A stretch of DNA of 64,000 nt from Schistosoma mansoni (lineage: Eukaryota; Platyhelminthes; Trematoda; Strigeidida; Schistosomatidae). Below are positions 10,802 to 21,900 of the stretch, piece after piece. Where the stretch lies: assembly GCF_000237925.1 (NCBI RefSeq), contig NC_031498.1, forward strand, positions 5,500,152 to 5,564,151. The letters are read 5' to 3'. The notes under the pieces were generated by a model. The model was not told the DNA's origin. It did no database searches and saw only the letters and a program-made list of their open reading frames with translations. A program made the position numbers and the translations under genes. The first letter of the stretch is position 1, and the number at the start of each line of letters is the position of its first letter.

Positions 10802-12630
10802 GATGTAAGGGAGATTTCGCGTGAGCTGGTGAGTGGATGACCTCACCACTTAGCGTATCGAATCAGTCATTTGAAACATGCGGATATTGTCAGTGATAGT
10901 TGTAATAAGACAAACTTCACACAGGACCATTATACATAGGTGTTTATCGTATAATAGTTATCTTAACTGGAAGATTATCAAAGACAAACCTTTTAGACTA
11001 AAGAGTAGATACTGAATGTAAGAAACACCCTGACGAATTAGTCTGCATCTACCTACAAAACCCAATCCAGCAGTTAGCTTCTTTATGGACTGATGCCATG
11101 ACTTGTTGTGGTCTTCTAAATCTTTCTTTTAACTTACTCCTACAAAATCCACCATCGCGCATCGAAGGAAACAGCGGATAGACATGTGTGTTGCACATTG
11201 CAGTTATCTTAATGGGTATAGGCTGACTGAATTATTAACAGGATCTTTTGAACACCAATTTCCAATATAAGTGAAGGGGTGTAACATATTTGGCTACATA
11301 ACTGCCTATCACTACTATGTCTATGGGGAGAGAAATAGATCTCAAATGTGCCAACATTGTTGCCTGGCAAAATAAATGGAGATGAGGAAATTGGACGACG
11401 CAGATGAATACAATTTGATCTTATCAATCCCGATGGCAGTTTACTATAAACACTAACTCTCCAAATAGTAATCCTGGAAAAAGACTGCAAAGAGTTAATC
11501 TGCTTATCTAACAAGCATCTCGGCGACTCACTAACGAATTACTGTCGATTTACGGGCCGAGATCTGATCTAAAGTTGACAAATGCAGCTATGGTGAAGAA
11601 TGGGTAAGTAAGTCTTTATGTGACTGGAACAGGCCTAGTCTTCCCAAGTCTGGACTTCATGAGTGCAATGTAACCGTTACGTGATGACTGAAGCCAATAT
11701 TTTGGATACTACTGTGACTCCCAAAACCCCCGAGATTACGAATCGTGTGCCAAACGAGACAATTTTCTAGCTAGTGACTCATATCGATCGAAGAATAAAA
11801 GATATAATGTGTTCCTGGTTTTATATGAATTAAGTTTAAAGGTGAAAGGTACGTATTGTATCAGAGAAGAGGTCATGTTCCAAATGAACGTCTTTTATTC
11901 AGTGTCCGTTCCCCTCGTCTTTGTTGATTTCGTAGTATTTCGGAAAAGAAAGATCCAGCAAAAGTGTGGGTATGATGAGTCATGGTGTAAAAAGACTTGC
12001 GCGAAATTTAATAAAGCCACCTGCGTGAAAACACCAGTGTACTGTGGTCGGATTAGACGAGGTTTCACTAATTACATACTGTCTGAAGGTATCTCGTTCG
12101 GAAAGTTATATTCATCTTGAGTCGAGATGTTTATACAGCTTAAAGAGAGTTATTGTTGTCCCATAAAGGAATTTGGCTTCAATAAATCCATAATGTTTTC
12201 ATTGAATTGCGAAGTTTCAGTTAGTGAAATAGCTTTGTTCCAGATAGCTTGGTTAAAGTTTGTGACACATCATTCGAGGGAAGCACGCACAGCGGTTACA
12301 ACAGTAGTGTCTTAATTAATTACTGTTTCGGCAAATATATCAATAACACCTAGTTGATTTTAGTAGGTGTTATGCCAGGTAGAAAAAAAGTGAATGGAAC
12401 ATGCTTCTGAAGTTGAGAATGACCGTTAGGAATGTTTGATACACCTAGTTAAGCTAAGTATTGGGCAGTCTACTCATTTTAAGTCGTCAAAATCAACATA
12501 TGATAGTGAGAAAATATATTGAAGAAACCCAAAAAATATCGCTTCAGCACTAATCAAAGATTATTATCAATAAATAAATTACAAAGTCTCCCTATCTACA
12601 CTAAGTGTTTTTGCAGCAATGACAGAATCA
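10802..12630. other. No gene supported
   Basis: AT-rich sequence. The longest open frames (101 codons minus at 11209-11514; 103 codons plus at 11809-12120) show no recognisable domain or flanking splice logic. The plus-strand one has several Cys and Lys but no family motif. Confidence 0.35.
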
Positions 12631-12899
12631 ATAACCGGCGATTGGAATAATCGTACTTCTCTTGGGCTCAAAACGATCCTTAGAAGTGGTCCAAGGGACT
12701 TGTCCTGAGTCTGGAACACATCTTTTATCTGGAGCTGGGAAATGTCATCCTATTGATGAGACATTTTGAGTACAGTACTAACTACTCAGTCAGCATGAAA
12801 AAATCAGTGTTCAGTAGTAGATTCTCGCCAATCTACTTGAATCCAATAGTGTTGCACAATACAGCACATACAAAAAAGTCCTCTGCCCGAAGATTTTGA
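12631..12899. repeat. 269 bp direct repeat, copy 1, ends at assembly gap
   Basis: Begins ataaccggcgattggaataa and ends ctctgcccgaagattttga. By eye it is identical to 13854-14122. This copy stops exactly at the first N, while the other continues into cttcagaaaag. Confidence 0.9.
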
Positions 12900-13099
12900 N
12901 NNNNNNNNNNNNNNNNNNNNNNNNNNNNNNNNNNNNNNNNNNNNNNNNNNNNNNNNNNNNNNNNNNNNNNNNNNNNNNNNNNNNNNNNNNNNNNNNNNNN
13001 NNNNNNNNNNNNNNNNNNNNNNNNNNNNNNNNNNNNNNNNNNNNNNNNNNNNNNNNNNNNNNNNNNNNNNNNNNNNNNNNNNNNNNNNNNNNNNNNNNN
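12900..13099. other. Assembly gap (200 N)
   Basis: Exactly 200 unknown bases, the size often used as a placeholder, so the true length is unknown. Open frames across it are artefacts. Confidence 0.99.
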
Positions 13100-13853
13100 A
13101 TATTCAATGATAAAACGGATATCTAAATATGGTTATTGATAAATTCAGTGTGGATGTAATCTAATATTGTCCTAGTTACTAGCAATTTGTCAGCTTAAGG
13201 GTATAAATACCCACTAGTTTTGTTGGTTTTTACTAGACATGGGTTGCTAGTATCTAACCATAGATGTTTTGGGGCCAGTTCTCCCACGTGAAGGAATCAT
13301 TGATTGGATAATACTGAAGCTATACGCACGTCAGCAAGTAGAGATGGGAAATCAGTTAATGAAGCTGTGAATCTTCATTGACTGAAGTAAGTAACCGGTA
13401 TGTGTGTCACATTTGCCCAACCACCATCTCTGTCGACTCGCAATTCTAACTGACGTAGGTACATATTTGAAGTTAGCTGGAGGGTGCTAAACCCAGACAT
13501 GGCGTCAGTTTTAAGTCATCGATTGATGTCCTGATCCGTGTTGTTAGATAAGGACTTCTCAGTTGGGACCCATGCGACATCTGTGATCAGGGGTTGAAGA
13601 CGTTGGATGATATGTCTGGAAGTTTATAACAATAGTTCAGATGCCTTCATTCTTGATCTTTTGAATTCTGGGTTTCAATATTGTTTCATAGTCTTTTTCC
13701 TATAAATCTATCCTTACCTTTCAAACTTATAACATCTATGTTTATATTACCACTAATACTACTGTTATTTCGACTTTTTCGCTTCTCATGTAGTTGGTTT
13801 TATCTTATTATGTTGAAATAGTGTGGCAACGAAGTCCGTAATCCCTTCGAATC
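13100..13853. other. Between the 269 bp direct repeats; no gene supported
   Basis: Unique-looking sequence between gap and second repeat copy. I see no coding stretch. The region to about 14.4 kb, just before the LINE fragment, may be part of a larger interspersed element, but I can show only the 269 bp duplication. Confidence 0.35.
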
Positions 13854-14122
13854 ATAACCGGCGATTGGAATAATCGTACTTCTCTTGGGCTCAAAACGAT
13901 CCTTAGAAGTGGTCCAAGGGACTTGTCCTGAGTCTGGAACACATCTTTTATCTGGAGCTGGGAAATGTCATCCTATTGATGAGACATTTTGAGTACAGTA
14001 CTAACTACTCAGTCAGCATGAAAAAATCAGTGTTCAGTAGTAGATTCTCGCCAATCTACTTGAATCCAATAGTGTTGCACAATACAGCACATACAAAAAA
14101 GTCCTCTGCCCGAAGATTTTGA
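13854..14122. repeat. 269 bp direct repeat, copy 2
   Basis: By eye identical to 12631-12899. Identity plus the gap junction suggests an unresolved assembly overlap or a very young duplication. Confidence 0.9.
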
Positions 14123-14424
14123 CTTCAGAAAAGAATCTTGCAATGGGAGATACAATCAAAACAAACTAGACAATGGCAGGTTCAAGGTCAACAAGAACCA
14201 ATCAACACTGAGGTGTACTAAACAAGCTGTGAACCACATGTGGAGAAACTTGAACACTTCACCTCTACTTGAAGTTTACACTGATGATGTAGTTCAAAAA
14301 AACGATGGAAGCTCCACGACCAAACCAACCAGCTCAGAGGACAAGACTCTACCTGGTCTGCAAATCTTCTCCACCACCTCAAAATCATCCTGAGGATGAT
14401 TTGGGGGCTCGGAAGGTGTTGTTA

Positions 14425-15245
14425 ACTTACTAGACCCCATACAGTAGAACTATCTTGACGTTTGTATTGAGGATTACGACTTTATTTTGGTTTACAGTTG
14501 TTGTGAGTACCATATGTTTACCAGTTGTAGGAATTATGTCTTTAGCATGCCTATCCGTGCCTCCGTACATACATCAAACTCTCTTTATTTATCGACCTAA
14601 AACTGTGTCATATCCTCTCCTGACTCTCGCGTCTTCCACTGTCCTTCTGAAATTTTGGTGATGCAAATATGGCCTATCTGGTCCTCTATAGTATGCTCTA
14701 GTGAGACCCATGATGCTCTGTGTATATGTTTGTAGGGGAACATTGTTGGATGCAAATAAACTTACAAATCTGTCACTGTCTTTTCTTTCTCCAAGGTCAT
14801 GTCGTTCTACGATATCTTCAGATCCAGTGTGATCCATTCCGATCTTGTCGTTTAAATCTCTCATCAAAATGGCCAGGTCTTTTCCTGATCACTTCATTAT
14901 TACCGATTGCAGCTTCTCATAAAACTGATCTTTATCCTCGTGATTGCTATCATTGGTGATTCCTTTCTTCATTGCTTTGAAGATTCTGCATGCATGAGAT
15001 CCCCATACTACAAGTGCTTTTCGTGCTTCTTTGGACAGCATCCGAGCAACTCCCTGTGTGCGGAGCATTTTCTTCTTCACGACCAGAGTACAACAGCATC
15101 TTTCCTGAATCTATCCTTTCCTGTCAAGCTTGGGCCCAATGGGTTTCACTGGTTTCGAGCACCGTTAAGTTTTATCTCCTCATTTCCGCAGCTATTTGAC
15201 TGCCCCCTCCCTCTCAGAAGAGCCATTGGCATCGTGACTTAAGAG
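14425..15245 (-). mobile_element. RTE-type LINE fragment (endonuclease joined to RT end)
   Basis: On the minus strand the pieces match the apurinic-endonuclease part of schistosome RTE-like LINEs: METHWAQA-like start, GVARMLSKEARKALV, ITNDSNHEDKDQFYEKLQ, DLNDKIGMDHTGSEDIVERH and FRRTVEDARVRRG. Directly after it (14430-14580) come pieces of the end of the RT domain (KARIG-like, ILNTNVKIVLLYG). The middle of the element is therefore lost. Several frame changes and stops are present, so this is a dead copy. Confidence 0.8.
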
Positions 15246-15738
15246 GAGTCTCATCTTCCAACACGAAGCATCATAACTCTCCTAATTTAAAAATCGTTAC
15301 ACCCCCAGGTTAGAGTTGAACTTTATCTGATCAAGGTTTTTGACGGGGTCGCTTTCTACGGACTAGGGTTGCTGACCCCGTATCGAAAGATCGATTTTAT
15401 CGTTTGTTATCTCCGAGGAATACAAAAGATGTACGTCCAGACTACGATCTCCACTGAACTCTATGAAAAAGAAATGCTATTTTCAAAGTATATATTAGCT
15501 TAATGGCCAACAACTTTCAAGTTAGGTAAATTTTCGATGCGGTAATAATGGCGGTTAGATCATCATGGATGTGAAAAAAATAATGCAACTCAAAAAGTAA
15601 AGAATCCAAGGGAAAATTACAGTGTGACACACATGGCGGCATAAAACAAATAAGCATAAGTGAACGTTGAGTCGTAGGTCATGTAATAAAATTTCATACA
15701 CTTTCAGAGTTGTAAATAGAGTGCATTAATAACTATTT

Positions 15739-15744
15739 TTTAAT
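15739..15744 (-). terminator. Candidate poly(A) signal of the E-Syt gene
   Basis: ATTAAA on the minus strand about 190 bases after the E-Syt stop at 15935-15937. No AATAAA was noticed closer, so this is the best candidate I see. Confidence 0.3.
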
Positions 15745-15934
15745 AAAAATATGATATTATAGCAAATATAAATATACATGATTCTTAATAAAGGGAAATA
15801 CACAGAAAAGCAAAAATCCAAATAAACCACACTAATTGCATGGAAATAGAGATGACAGTTTAAGAAAGTAACTAATTGATACCAAATAACATAGAGACAA
15901 TAGCTGCGTGTATTTCGAACAAAACAACACGAAG

Positions 15935-15968
15935 TTATGGACGAAAAATGGGCGACGCCAAGTCGTAC
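15935..15968 (-). CDS. ESYT: E-Syt terminal exon
   Basis: After a strong acceptor (ctcttttttctctttattta followed by ag), one base completes Trp, then [10 protein letters not shown] and TAA. WYDL is the usual end of E-Syt C2C, and the phase fits exon 17554-17715. Confidence 0.85.
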
Positions 15969-18900
15969 CTTAAATAAAGAGAAAAAAGAGTAACATCCCA
16001 TTTTAATTTAGGTCTAAATAAGCTAAAAACTGGTGCATCGTTAACTACTGCTGTGTTAATAATAACTAATCACTAGGAATAAAAAATTCATATAGGACGT
16101 TATTTATTAAAATCAACATTGGTGATTTATCAGCTAATCAGAAAAGTGTTTAGTTAAAAAAAATTAATGACAAGAAGCAATACAATCGCAGTGAAAAAGA
16201 TAATTTCGATATGATTGAACGACCCTTACAAGTTGAGTTGTTCATTATAGTAAAAGAAAAAGATTGAGAAATAAATATTGGGAGATTAGCTAAATTTATG
16301 AATTAGGGTAAGAAAGATTGTGGCTAGAAGTTTTTAAGTAGGAAAATACACTTGGGCCATACGAATGTCTTTAACTATGGATTGGGTCATTTCAAGTATT
16401 CTCATTCGCAAGCTGCATTAGTGAGCAGAGATTTCTTTTAATGTAGTTTACACACAATGTCGTATTCACTATGTGGTTGTGGAAAAGATATTTACATCAA
16501 TTCTCAGTATTTTTCAAATTAAATATTGACAATTTCCCTGATTCTTAATAAGAAAAATGCTATCATTCACTATGATCTGAATTTCACACAAAGCCTGAGG
16601 TGTTACTATAAATTTAATTGATCCATTCAAGATCATCAGTATAATTTAGTTTTACCCGTTATTTGATTTGAATTGTAGGGCAACATCCATATTTGTTAAG
16701 CACCAAATGTCAAAACGAATACTGACAATCGAAAACTAAGCATCTACGTGAACGTCATTATGATCTCTCAGTTGCGAGAAATGGAGTTTTAGAAGATCAA
16801 TTCTAAAATATATCATGACCAAACAATAATCTATCTCGAAACATGCAGAAAATATTTTGAGGTACACAAGCCTAGTAGGTTACAAACACACTTTTCACAC
16901 TTGGATGTCGATAAATTTATTGTTAACCCTTATATTATTAACCTGAAAAAAATAACTTGATTTATATTATTTTCCAAGGAAAATCTTGCTTCATTTAGTC
17001 ACAAATTCTCTAACAGCAGACGAGGCCTCACTTGAGAACTTCAACTGGTGAAACAAATATTTAAATATAGCCATAAATCAATGAATCAGATTCATAAAAC
17101 ATGATGTATAATCTCATCATAACATATATCATTAGTTAAGTAGATATACCCTCACCTAGCCAGAAACCACCAGGTTGATGTGAGTAAGAATAATCTCAAC
17201 AATGAGTTTATCCTACCCCATCTTTTACATATTGAGGGACAAAATAACTTATTTTACTAATACTATTTGTTCATAACTAAACATGATATTCACCATATTT
17301 TTAGCTGGGATTCGACTACCCGGATTGAAAGCAATCTCTGAAAGTTTATGATGAATACATTTATCCAATACAATTGGATTTTATGAGGGTAAAAAACACA
17401 TACAGTGTTTATATGAATGCCAAATATCTCAAAAAAGCAGTGAAATACTTAGATAATTATGATTATCCTTTTACCTCTGAAAATCGATACCAACGTCTAC
17501 ATAAGCATACTTATTTAAAAAGAGATTATAAGAGAATAAAGCATTAACCTTACCACTTAGTTTCAGCTTTCCCGTCTACTGAATCAATAAGATTTATCGA
17601 CAGAGTCCCTATGAAATGCGTTTTTCCACTACGTGTAAAACGTCCCACATGATTTTTGATATCCAGCCTTAGAATGGTCAATGGAAGGTGGTCAGCCTCA
17701 ATCGGAAACTGAAAACTGAAGTATAAAAGAAAGTAAAATTATATCAAGTAGACGTCATTAATAGACAATTTTATATAAAGAATAGTTGAAGTTAATACAC
17801 CGTGAGATCATTACTATATATGTTTTCTTAAACCAAAGTTAATAAATAGAGTAGTAGTGGTACTGATTTGAGACTATCACTTTTTTACATAACATTATAG
17901 TTTAAATAATACAGACTTTTAAAGTGTATGTTCACGATCTGATAATATGCATCAAAGATACTTTTCCAATAAAACTGTTTTTAGAATAAAATAGACAAAA
18001 AAACTGCAAACGGTATATTACCTGGACACAGTATATTAATTTGGAAAGTACAGTCACTTTCGAAAATTTCTAAACGTACGTATATATTCCGTACTGTTAT
18101 ATCTCGAACCTTGATTCTTAATATGCCGCGAACTACTTGACTACTTGAACGATAGAACCCGCAAACGTCGCAAAAGAGAGAAGACAAAGACTGGTAAGCA
18201 GGAAGTTTATTGCCCCAAACAGTGTCAAAATATAGCACAGAAATCTCGTGTATTTATAGTTTTTGGCTGAAAGTAAATTAACATTTAGGTCAACCAATAA
18301 GCACATAGGTATCAAACTAATCCATCCAATGGAGAAGCTCCACGTTGGCATTTCTAGAACATTCCCCTAGCCGTGATTGGATGGAATGTCTGCGGCTCTT
18401 CCTGGGCTTCTTAGGGCTTCCGAGAGTCTACCGACGGGCCGTCCTTACACCTCCCCCTTTGAAGTCTGTGACGTATGAATTTCTTTTTGGATTTTCTTGA
18501 AGCATTGTTGTTGTTCTCGTTTTTCTGTTCATCACCCTTATTGGCTGCGCGCTCTCACTCTTAAGTTTTTCTAGTCGTTGGTTGCGGCCTTCTTTCGGGC
18601 CTTTCTCCACCAGAATGTGGAACGGTACTTGTGTGTCTACTGCTGCTGTCCTATGATCCCTTTTTATCTGATTCATATGTCTGGTACATTTTCCGTCCCT
18701 TCCACGGACTAAATAAAGTACTTTCCCAATACGCCGTACTATGACACCTGGTTCCCATTTCTGACCGCCTTGATACTTTACAAGTACCTTTTCGCCGCGG
18801 TCGTTCGTCTGATACTCTTGTACAGGTTTTCTTCTTTTCTTGGGTGGCGATTTTTTTTCAAATATCCATGGGTTCTTTGCCTGAACTTCTGATTCGCCTT

Positions 18901-21900
18901 CTCCTGCGGCAATGAGTACATCTTCTCCATGTTTTGCCTGGGGACCGATCAACCTTGAGAGTGCATCAGATCTCACCGGACTACATATATGATTAATTGG
19001 CTGGTTAGCCAACTGCAACATTTCTATTAGGTCAAGACCAAGCAAATCTAGTCCTGGGCTTTCAGTGAGATATACTTTCACATTCTTCTGTACATTCCCT
19101 TTTTTAACTGGGCAGCATATCTCTCCAGCAATATTTACCTTCTCTCCAGATGCACTGAGTGCTAACTGAGTTGTAGGGAGCACCAAGGGTTTGCCAATAT
19201 GACTCCATGTTTTGCGGCTGATAAGTGAAATATCTGAAGCAGTGTCAAGCTGTAGACGGGCACGGCGTCCATTAATCTCTAAGGTCACATATTTTCTTCG
19301 ATTATGTTCTGTGCTGGTATGTGCTACCATTATTCTATTGGTTGATGAACAGTTTTTACGTCTTCGGTAATGAACACTCGATGAGCGACGGTGCATCTTC
19401 TTCTTACAACATGTTTCTTTATGTCCTTTGAGCTGACATCTAGTGCACCGGTAGTTTTTGTATGGGCAGAACCTTTTGTAATGCAGCTCTCCGCAAAACC
19501 AACATGCGGATGGAGGCTTCTTAATGGTTGTGTTCTGCTTTTGCATATAGGAATCTTTCTTCCCACTTACTGCCTGTACATAAGGTAGTCGACCATTATT
19601 TTCTACCATTGAAGTGTCATGCTTCAAGTTCACCAGACGCTGACATTCAGTAGTCACCTCTTGAAGCGTGATATTTGGACACTGTTCAATTTTACTTAGA
19701 ATTCTGGTTCTGATGTCGGTATCTTCTGAAGACTGTAAGCTGCATACGAAAACAAGACATTTGAATTGGTTTTCTGTCATTGCTGATAGTTTAAAGCGCT
19801 CACATTCGCGATTTATTATGCTAGCATGTTGCACCCAGTCATCATTGCCGGCTTTTACTATTTTCAAGCACTGATATCGAATATTGAACAAGGAGGACTG
19901 TTCACCGAAAATTTGCGACAAAATTTTAACTGTTTCTTCGAATGAAATGTCTCTTGGGTTCTTGGGCAGAATGTAATTAGTATATCGTTCATGTTCAATG
20001 GTACCCAGCTTTCGTAGTAGCACCCTGACCTTGGCGGCATCATCAAAAGTTTCTAGGTCGACATTAAATACATCTTCATATTTCTTGTACCAAGATTCGA
20101 ATGTTACACCAGCAACACCATCAAAATGAAATTCGTGAATGGAATCAATGATACAATCAGCATGCGATTTGGCAGAAACATCTGTAAGTCCATTCTTATT
20201 GAGGTTCATCTGCTGGGTTAGTTTTTCGAGTATGCGCATCTGGAATTGTTCAAGCCGTTTTTCATGGCGCTCTAGAAAAACTTCAAATTGGTCAAAGGTA
20301 ATAGACATCTTGATAAATTAACCCGTCGCCAGTTGTTATATCTCGAACCTTGATTCTTAATATGCCGCGAACTACTTGACTACTTGAACGATAGAACCCG
20401 CAAACGTCGCAAAAGAGAGAAGACAAAGACTGGTAAGCAGGAAGTTTATTGCCCCAAACAGTGTCAAAATATAGCACAGAAATCTCGTGTATTTATAGTT
20501 TTTGGCTGAAAGTAAATTAACATTTAGGTCAACCAATAAGCACATAGGTATCAAACTAATCCATCCAATGGAGAAGCTCCACGTTGGCATTTCTAGAACA
20601 TTCCCCTAGCCGTGATTGGATGGAATGTCTGCGGCTCTTCCTGGGCTTCTTAGGGCTTCCGAGAGTCTACCGACGGGCCGTCCTTACACGTACAAATAGA
20701 TGAAAACTATAACATGTGAGATGTTACCTGACTTTTTATGTATTGAGTAACAGATAAGTCGAAAAAGAGTAAATTAAAACTGAAACATTGATACTTATCA
20801 TTCAGGAAGTATGTGTTCAGCAAAGCTATTACAAATGTGTCACTTTTTTATTGTTTGCTCAAGTAGTTTAATCTATAAATAACTCTCACCACTGATTCCC
20901 AATCAATCGAGCTCTTTGGTTGTATGAGAAATTAATAAAACTAATAATATATGGGGTTTTCATTACATCACCAATCACAGGTAAGTAGCAAACGAAGGTA
21001 ATAGAAGCACGTGGGATGTAAAAATATTAGTGACATAGAGATACATGTATTCGGTAACAATCACAAACGTAGAAAATTTAGACGTGTTACAGGAACCAAC
21101 GAAAATTCATTCAAAAAGAGAAATTATATATATTCTCAGGATTTGAAGCAAGATACTTAAAAAAATAATAATACGCTTATTTTTTAAGGCCAAGGTAGTG
21201 CGATAATAGAAAGTAAAAGTGGTATCATATGAGAAAATCAATACAGTACAAAGCATTCCGAGGACTTAACACATGAACTGATGAGTACATTGAATGGATT
21301 CCTAAGACGTGTAACACTTTCTAGAGGTAAAATGAGTATATTTTTATTGGTAATATTTTAGGACTAACAAAGTAACATTATGAAAACATGTGATATTAAA
21401 TGGTAATTCAACAATACAAAGTCATTACCAACCATTTAATGTACTTTAATCTGAATGTTCACTTATAATATCCGATGACAAACTAAGAATTAACAACAAA
21501 TATCTCATATAATACATACATAAATATGTACGAAATTACCTTTCTTCGTACTTTGGGTCCAAGTTATCTTTAACAGTTTTAGTCTTTTTTGAATCACTGA
21601 CCATGTTTTCGTGTAAATCCATAAGATAAAGTTTTACATATGGATCAGATAGACCGTCTTTATCAACACCGCTTAAATGTCTATATACATAGGGATGAGA
21701 TAAGAAATAAAAATATCATTCATAAACTCAACAAATAGAAGATGGATGACTTAAGGATCTAAGACAAATGAGCTATACTAAGTCTGATGCAATTATTTTC
21801 CATAATCCAATAAATGAATGAAGTTGAACACTGGGTTAATACATATGTATTGTTATATAGTTGAAATCATGAGTCAATTGAAGCTAGCCCACCATGGAAA

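Larger units (their letters stand above)
18095..20688 (-). mobile_element. Compact Gypsy-type LTR element (fossil, young)
   Basis: A 2594 bp element with 355 bp LTRs at both ends that look identical by eye, flanked by the 5 bp target duplication cgtac (18090-18094, 20689-20693). LTRs begin TGT and end ACA. Inside the upstream LTR edge is TGGCGACGGG, a plausible tRNA primer site, and before the downstream LTR a purine tract aaagggggagg. Parts seen: gag with two zinc knuckles, aspartic protease, and a segment like the end of integrase; no reverse transcriptase is seen, so it looks broken or non-autonomous. Identical LTRs imply a recent insertion. It lies in an E-Syt intron, same sense as the gene. 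Confidence 0.9.

Noticed and set aside
11809-12120. Cys-rich 103-codon plus-strand protein
   Set aside because: Cys spacing matches no family I know and there is no signal peptide cleavage pattern or intron context I trust.
12811-13126. Open frames of 76-98 codons across the N gap
   Set aside because: They consist almost entirely of undetermined bases.
17981-18351. Open frames of 72-85 codons inside the LTR (repeated at 20292-20590)
   Set aside because: They lie within the regulatory LTR sequence and appear in both LTRs only because those are copies.
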